Source of the DNA: Thermoplasmata archaeon
GTDB taxonomy: Archaea; Thermoplasmatota; Thermoplasmata; Sysuiplasmatales; Sysuiplasmataceae
Length of the DNA: 9,267 bases
Direction of reading: 5' to 3'
Assembly: GCA_021811925.1 (NCBI GenBank)
Contig: JAKAPY010000059.1
Coordinates: 1-9,267, forward strand
In this document: piece by piece, positions 5,276 through 9,267 of the stretch
How positions within the stretch are numbered: position 1 is the stretch's first letter
Layout of the letters: each line of letters starts with the position of its first letter
Notes under the pieces: generated by a model
Told to the model about the DNA's origin: nothing
The model's database searches: none
What the model saw: only the letters and a program-made list of their open reading frames with translations
Made by a program: the position numbers and the translations under genes

Positions 5276-5737
5276 CTAAACCATTGCCTTCTTCGGACGC
5301 CTTTGAGTTTCCAGTGCAAGCGGGAAAATGACAACTTCCTCTTTTTTGAAATGTTCGAGCATGAACGATTCGAGCTCATTAATCGACTTCATGCATTCTG
5401 CAGGGTCGGCTTCGAACTTCCTCTTCATGTCGGCCATCATTTCCCTGATCCGTCTGTGCTCCCTGAACACCTTAATTGCTTCAGCTGACCTTTCCTTCCC
5501 GTAAACCTTTATCAGGACTGCCAGGACCGATGCCTCCTCATCAAGCATATGCTGAAGGAGTTCCTCATCGAGCGACTGGAGAAGACGGCCCAGACCTCCC
5601 GGATCACGGGCCGCAATCATTCCTGAAACGGCCCTAAGTTCGGACTCAACCTTCCTGTGCTCTCCTTCCAGCAGATCGATTAGCAGTTCCAGCCCGAGCT
5701 TCCTTGGCTTCATTTCAGTGACTTCCCGCATTGTCAT
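5276..5737 (-). CDS. Hemerythrin-like HHE cation-binding protein
   Basis: This 153-residue cytoplasmic protein is an all-helical hemerythrin/HHE-type domain that would bind a di-iron (or similar) centre. The ligand pattern is complete: H27 in helix 1 (EGEHRKVE), H63xxxE67 in helix 2 (QHMLDEEA), H94 in helix 3 (FREHRRI) and H129xxxE133 in helix 4 (EHFKKEEVVIFPLA, with the family IFP ending). There is no signal peptide or membrane segment. Such proteins act in oxygen, NO or iron sensing, storage or stress defence; which applies is not shown. In-frame ATGs at 5737, 5731 and 5713 all precede helix 1, so the exact start is open. I see no convincing TATA box. It converges with pdxA and lies downstream of the surface-protein gene, about 97 bases apart, so it may be read from its own promoter or through from there. 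Confidence 0.85.
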   Translation of the reverse strand: MTMREVTEMKPRKLGLELLIDLLEGEHRKVESELRAVSGMIAARDPGGLGRLLQSLDEELLQHMLDEEASVLAVLIKVYGKERSAEAIKVFREHRRIREMMADMKRKFEADPAECMKSINELESFMLEHFKKEEVVIFPLALETQRRPKKAMV

Positions 5738-5834
5738 TGTCGGCGGATTATTTTCATTGAATCCCTAATCGGTTTGGGGCCTGCACTTTTTTTTGCCTTC
5801 CTGACAATGACGTTCTGCAGCCCGGGAAGCCTTC

Positions 5835-6377
5835 TCATGCATTCTTGTTCTTCCAAGGCAATATGAATCCGACTGCTGTCACGACTGTTCCCGCGATCCA
5901 CATCACTTCTCCCCCGATGGTCAATGGACCATAGAGGTAGAGCAGTGTGCTGCTTACTTCAGTAGCACTGTCATACGTTATGGACGGGGTGCTGTTTGAG
6001 AAAACAACTATGTTGTACGAGCCGGTTAGGTTGGAATAAAGCTTCCCAGGTTGCCCCAGCGAGTAGGTAAAGCCTGATGAAGTAACGTTTCCATCCTGAG
6101 AAGGAATAATGGCGTATGTGTTGATGCTGGAGCTGTTCACAAGGCCCATCGAAGACGTCGGCACAAGAAAGACGGAACTGGAAGTGTTGTTCACGTACAG
6201 AATGCCGGTCGAATTGGCCATGTTTATGCTCTGAGAAACAAACTCTCCGCCGGAATTCTTCGTGAAAGAGGCACTTACCTCATATTCATGTGAGTTCACC
6301 AGGTGTGAAATCGAAAGAGCAAGAATCATCCCTGCTACAAGTACTGCAACGCCCAAGAGGGCGATCTTCTTTTTCAA
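5835..6377 (-). CDS. Double-anchored, sequon-rich surface protein, unknown function (TTG start)
   Basis: I do not recognise a family. The 180-residue protein has a lysine-led N-terminal membrane segment (about 4-25), an extracytoplasmic domain rich in serine, threonine and asparagine (about 28-145), and a second membrane segment near the C-terminus (about 150-173) followed by a short basic tail. The outer domain carries seven N-x-S/T sequons (N55, N63, N64, N81, N97, N116, N128), as expected for a heavily N-glycosylated archaeal envelope protein. The start codon is TTG at 6375-6377; the next ATG lies inside the first membrane segment, so TTG is the natural choice. A TATA-like GGTTATTGATG (minus strand, 6406-6416) would place transcription about eight bases before it. 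Such two-anchor loops are common among orphan surface proteins of cell-wall-less Thermoplasmatota. Confidence 0.75.
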   Translation of the reverse strand: MKKKIALLGVAVLVAGMILALSISHLVNSHEYEVSASFTKNSGGEFVSQSINMANSTGILYVNNTSSSVFLVPTSSMGLVNSSSINTYAIIPSQDGNVTSSGFTYSLGQPGKLYSNLTGSYNIVVFSNSTPSITYDSATEVSSTLLYLYGPLTIGGEVMWIAGTVVTAVGFILPWKNKNA

Positions 6378-6473
6378 GTTCGTCGGGGCGGATTTAGGCC
6401 GTCCCCATCAATAACCTTTTTGTTGAATTGCCAGCCGCCAGGCACTGTGATTGCGATATCGGCTGTAATCCGG

Positions 6474-8132
6474 CTATTCGACAAGTTCGGGATTGATGTA
6501 ATCAAGAATTGAAGCGATGAACAAATGGCTGCTTGTCATCTTCTTGAGTATGATCGCGGCTTTTTCGTAATTCCTTCTCCTTTCGTCCCCTCCAACCGAT
6601 TTGAGTATTTCTCCGAGCTCTTCGTCAATTAGGCTGGCAACGAATCTTCCGTAGATTGGTCTTCCATCGGATGTTATTGTTTTCGCCCTTGCCCACTGCC
6701 ACAGCATGGATCTGCACGCCTCAATCGCTGAGATGCTTGCCTTGCCTTCTCCGGCCGAAGTGCACTCTCCGGTTGAAAGGGATGAAGCCAGAAATCGCAG
6801 CACGGCATTTATGCTTGTCTTAATCCCCTTCATTGTCACTTTTGGCGTCGGTAATGTCAGAAGCCGGCTCCCCGTCTCATCATCCGTCGCAAATCTGTTA
6901 GCCACATTCGTTGGGCTGCAGCTGCTGCTAACATCAACCACCGTCCTGATATGCTCTTTCTCCGCGACTATGATGATGTCATTGCCGAGTTGGAACTCCC
7001 TCTCCATCTCGTGGCGGAGGCAATCACCTGCGCATTCATCACTGTTCTCACAAAAGGGTGGATGAGCTGATATCATGCCAGCGGAAGACAGGCCGCGCTT
7101 CTTGGCCATCCACGCTACATACCTCTCACACGCCTCCACGTACGCCGGGATTTTGCCAATTAGTGAACTTTCATGGAGCACGAAGCCTTGCGCGATACCG
7201 AAATGCCTCACGAGGCTGAAGGTATATCCCCATCTGTCAAAACTCATGCCTGTAGCTCTTCCACTCAATTCTGCCACTATTTCGTCAAGCTCAAAGACTG
7301 CAGTGATGTCATCCACCTGTATTCTGACTTTGATGAAGTTTGCAGGAAGTGCAAGCTGCATTTCAATATAGTCGAGTATGCTGTTCCACGCCCTTGCCTC
7401 AAAATGGCTTTCCATCTTGGGAAGATATAGATGCGGTTGTAGACCGGAAGAAAGCATTTCTGCAGAGGTATTGTATGTGAATATGCCGACATCGAACATA
7501 CCTGCAGAAACAAGGCCCCCGTCAACAAGGACATGCCTTTCAGTCTGTCGCAAGCCTCTTGGCCTTACTGCCAGCGTGAATCCTTCAGTTGTTCCCTCCT
7601 CTTCACGTCGCCTGCAGACGTCCCTGGTTGCTTCGAGTATGTTCACGTGTCCTTCGACTATTGAATGCCAGGAGGGAATCTGAGAGTCGTCCAGGTCAGC
7701 CAAGAGAGATGAGGCACCTGACCTAAGGGCTTGCTCCATGGCTTTGCCATCGGCCGCTGCGAAGAGCAGCTCAACAGCACTGCTCTTGCGATTCGGCCGA
7801 GGCGGTTCGACCTGCCATTCACTTTTCCTTATGCCTTCTGTCTTTTTCGAAAATGCAGGCATCCTGCCGATTGACGCCTCGCAAACGGGCAGTTCTCCGA
7901 CCGTAGGAAGATTGCCCAGCGCCCCCGAGAAGTCCCTGACCATGGCTGCCATGAATTCGAGTGCTCCATCGTTCAGGACAACGGAGTCAGTATCGGTGAA
8001 GCTTGACACAACAGAGGGACGGATTAACTGTATTGCGGCCTGCAATTCGCCACCAGTCCCCTCCACATTTTCATTGTATAAAAAGCGTATAGATTTTACA
8101 CATTTAGTCAACATATTCTGTAGATTTTTCAT
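6474..8132 (-). CDS. aceB-like: Malate synthase A-like protein with substituted active-site residues
   Basis: The 552-residue protein aligns along its full length with malate synthase A (glyoxylate + acetyl-CoA to malate). Landmarks are GALEFMAAMVRDF (56-68), SGASSLLADLDDSQIPSW (138-155), RPRG with R190 at the place of E. coli R166, LYLPKMESHFEARAWN (235-250), AVFELDEIVAEL (278-289) and LWQW (477-480). However, the residue matching Mg-ligand E250 is D274, the one matching Mg-ligand D278 (RWDY) is G302 (DRWGY), and the one matching catalytic acid D447 falls on S466. The spacing 190/274/302 equals E. coli 166/250/278 exactly, so the alignment is reliable there. The family signature GLNxGxWDYxF is broken. 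It may be a pseudoenzyme, a regulator or acyl-CoA binder, or an enzyme with altered chemistry. The long intact frame argues against a simple pseudogene. In-frame ATGs are at 8132 and 8114; promoter spacing favours 8114. Confidence 0.85.
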   Translation of the reverse strand: MKNLQNMLTKCVKSIRFLYNENVEGTGGELQAAIQLIRPSVVSSFTDTDSVVLNDGALEFMAAMVRDFSGALGNLPTVGELPVCEASIGRMPAFSKKTEGIRKSEWQVEPPRPNRKSSAVELLFAAADGKAMEQALRSGASSLLADLDDSQIPSWHSIVEGHVNILEATRDVCRRREEEGTTEGFTLAVRPRGLRQTERHVLVDGGLVSAGMFDVGIFTYNTSAEMLSSGLQPHLYLPKMESHFEARAWNSILDYIEMQLALPANFIKVRIQVDDITAVFELDEIVAELSGRATGMSFDRWGYTFSLVRHFGIAQGFVLHESSLIGKIPAYVEACERYVAWMAKKRGLSSAGMISAHPPFCENSDECAGDCLRHEMEREFQLGNDIIIVAEKEHIRTVVDVSSSCSPTNVANRFATDDETGSRLLTLPTPKVTMKGIKTSINAVLRFLASSLSTGECTSAGEGKASISAIEACRSMLWQWARAKTITSDGRPIYGRFVASLIDEELGEILKSVGGDERRRNYEKAAIILKKMTSSHLFIASILDYINPELVE

Positions 8133-8133
8133 A

Positions 8134-8154
8134 ATTTACATAAAGTATGTAAAT
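8134..8154. promoter_or_regulatory. 21-bp palindrome in the shared divergent promoter region
   Basis: Perfect 9-bp arms, ATTTACATA and TATGTAAAT, are separated by AAG, centred at 8144. It fills most of the 33-bp gap between the malate synthase-like gene and the AbrB-PhoU gene. Each arm is also TATA-like. For the plus gene, TATGTAAATA (8146-8155) predicts transcription near 8176 and favours ATG 8187; TTTACATAAA (8135-8144) predicts a start near 8166. For the minus gene the mirror boxes predict starts near 8124 or 8114. The site may be both back-to-back TATA boxes and an operator for a dimeric regulator, possibly the adjacent AbrB-domain protein (inference). Confidence 0.6.
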
Positions 8155-8165
8155 ACCTTCGCTCT

Positions 8166-9182
8166 ATGTCCAGTCGGTTCCAATATATGGAGATAAGAAA
8201 ACTGCAGACAACGGCAGGCGGCACTTTCATGATAACAATGCCGAGGGAGTGGGTAGACAAGCTCAAACTCAAGAAGGGGGATCTTGTATCCGTTGAGCTT
8301 GAAGCAGGCGACATGATAATCAGCCCTGCAAACAGCCGGGCTGAGCAGCAGCCGCACTCCCTGGAAATAAGCGAATTCAGGGACAAGAAAATGCTCGATC
8401 TGTGCGTCACGGCATCGTATATGGTAGGACACGATGTGACCGAAGTCGTTTCAAATCGGAAAGTCGCCCCCGAACAGAAACGGTGGATACGGGAGACGGT
8501 GGACGGCCTGCTGGGCCTTGAGATATCAGAGGAGTTTTCCAATCAGGTCGTCCTGCAGAACCTTGTGGATCCGACCAAATTTGATCTTTTCAGGAGCATC
8601 GAACGCTTCTCAGCTACATCCAGGGCTGTCTTCAACGACGCCATCAAGTCTCTAGCCGAAGACGATATTGCACTTGCCCAAGATGCCTACGACAGAGGAA
8701 AGGACAGCACCAAGACCTACAGGCTGCTTTTCAGACTCGCCCTTCAGGCAGCTAACGACAAGAAGCTGAGGGTCCACATGAGGCTGCCCAATATCTCAGC
8801 CGCGGTGGTGGTCCTGCAATCAGTAAGGGAGCTTGGCAGGATAGCCTATTATTCGATGAGGATCGCACAGCATGTACAGGAATTGCAAAAGCGGCCAGAG
8901 AAGCCACTTGTTGCTGAAGTAAGCGAGATGGCCAGAATAGTGTCGGGGATGCAGGAACAGGCCACGAAGTCTTTCCTCGCTAAGGATTTCAATGCAGCCT
9001 CGAACGTAATGGATAGGTTAGAACAAGTGAGGAGTCTCAACGAGTCGGCCTACCTGCAGCTGCTGCGGGAAAAGGATGAAAAGTCTTCCATGGCGATTAC
9101 GCTCATAGTCAGGGACATAAGGAATATAGCAAGCTATGCATCCGCCCTGGCCGAAGATGCGATATTAGCCGCATTCAATTGA
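8166..9182 (+). CDS. phoU-like: AbrB-PhoU regulator (PhoU-family protein with N-terminal SpoVT/AbrB DNA-binding domain)
   Basis: This 338-residue cytoplasmic protein has the archaeal layout of a swapped-hairpin AbrB DNA-binding domain followed by PhoU helical bundles. The AbrB part spans about residues 8-53: MEIRKLQTTAGGTFMITMPREWV then LKKGDLVSVEL and DMIISP. The rest is nearly all helical and shows two PhoU-like repeats, about 115-220 and 225-335, with E/D-rich helices (EDDIALAQDAYDR; AKDFNAASNVMDRLEQV) of the kind that hold metal clusters in PhoU. Such proteins are usually annotated as phosphate-uptake regulators, but no pst genes are in view. Homologues normally begin at the MEIRK methionine, so ATG 8187 is a good alternative start; 8166 is kept as the longest frame and also fits a leaderless transcript. 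The gene is divergent from the malate synthase-like gene over a palindrome, so control of that gene is plausible. Confidence 0.88.
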   Translation: MSSRFQYMEIRKLQTTAGGTFMITMPREWVDKLKLKKGDLVSVELEAGDMIISPANSRAEQQPHSLEISEFRDKKMLDLCVTASYMVGHDVTEVVSNRKVAPEQKRWIRETVDGLLGLEISEEFSNQVVLQNLVDPTKFDLFRSIERFSATSRAVFNDAIKSLAEDDIALAQDAYDRGKDSTKTYRLLFRLALQAANDKKLRVHMRLPNISAAVVVLQSVRELGRIAYYSMRIAQHVQELQKRPEKPLVAEVSEMARIVSGMQEQATKSFLAKDFNAASNVMDRLEQVRSLNESAYLQLLREKDEKSSMAITLIVRDIRNIASYASALAEDAILAAFN

Positions 9183-9204
9183 GGGTGTTGCGATCGACGG
9201 GACT

Positions 9205-9267
9205 TTATCTTCTTAGCTTCGTATCCAGCCTGTCTCTCACGCCATCACCCAACAGGTTAGATCGGAA
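9205..9267 (-). CDS. C-terminal end of a DppC/OppC-type peptide ABC transporter permease (partial)
   Basis: The last 20 codons before a TAA (9205-9207) read FRSNLLGDGVRDRLDTKLRR. This matches the highly typical C-terminus of the DppC/OppC family of inner-membrane permeases for di- and oligopeptides, FNLLGDGLRDALDPRLR. The rest of the gene lies beyond the right edge. It converges on the AbrB-PhoU gene with only 22 bases between the stops. Identification rests on this short but characteristic tail; a nickel or sugar permease of the same family cannot be excluded. Confidence 0.75.
   Translation of the reverse strand, partial: FRSNLLGDGVRDRLDTKLRR

Noticed and set aside
5120..5488. 122-codon plus-strand frame after pdxA
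   Set aside because: It overlaps the hemerythrin-like gene antisense, has no family motif, and would overlap the pdxA stop.
5789..5796. T8 run as a terminator
   Set aside because: It lies on the plus strand where no plus-strand gene ends; for the minus-strand genes around it the transcript would read A8.
6706..7065. Several long plus-strand frames antisense to the malate synthase-like gene (for example 6706-7065 and 7738-8196)
   Set aside because: They are low-complexity reverse readings of a fully conserved protein-coding gene.
1..9267. CRISPR array, insertion sequence or phage genes
   Set aside because: I found no evenly spaced direct repeats, transposase or integrase motifs, or structural phage genes on either strand.

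Overview
The window looks like a piece of an archaeal chromosome, most likely a euryarchaeon of the Thermoplasmatota type. The evidence is a tiny arginine/lysine-rich ribosomal protein eL41 gene, an intron-bearing tRNA-Trp whose intron carries a box C/D guide RNA, an AbrB-PhoU regulator of archaeal type, and archaeal TATA boxes about 25-30 bases upstream of start codons with little or no leader. The genus assignment is open; nothing here is plasmid- or phage-specific.

Layout. Positions 1-1519 (minus) hold most of a metal-transporting P-type ATPase that runs off the left edge. A sparse stretch (1520-2150) has its promoter and one doubtful small ORF. At 2154-3275 (plus) is an L-2-hydroxyglutarate oxidase-like flavoprotein with no usable ATG/GTG/TTG: its natural start appears to be an ACG placed correctly behind a Shine-Dalgarno sequence. 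Next, behind a strong TATA box, come the eL41 gene (3425-3532) and tRNA-Trp(CCA) (3553-3724) with a ~99-base intron. The intron folds as a box C/D RNA whose guide pairs with the anticodon so that the N+5 rule points to C34. An eroded alpha/beta-hydrolase relic follows (about 3821-4060), then a PdxA-family dehydrogenase (4143-5123).

The right half is mainly on the minus strand: a hemerythrin-like HHE protein (5276-5737), a small double-anchored, sequon-rich surface protein with a TTG start (5835-6377), and a full-length malate synthase A homologue (6474-8132) in which two of the key active-site acids are replaced. The malate synthase-like gene is divergent from an AbrB-PhoU regulator (8166-9182); a 21-bp palindrome sits in the 33-bp gap between them and probably holds both promoters. 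The right edge carries the last 20 codons of a DppC/OppC-type ABC permease on the minus strand (9205-9267).

How the genes fit together: no single pathway is encoded. The LhgO-like oxidase, PdxA-family dehydrogenase and malate synthase-like protein all suggest handling of small hydroxy-acids, but they are in separate transcription units and the link is only inference. The closest thing to an undescribed unit is the divergent pair of catalytically altered malate synthase and AbrB-PhoU regulator around a shared palindrome. The best supported fine structure is the self-targeting guide RNA inside the tRNA-Trp intron.
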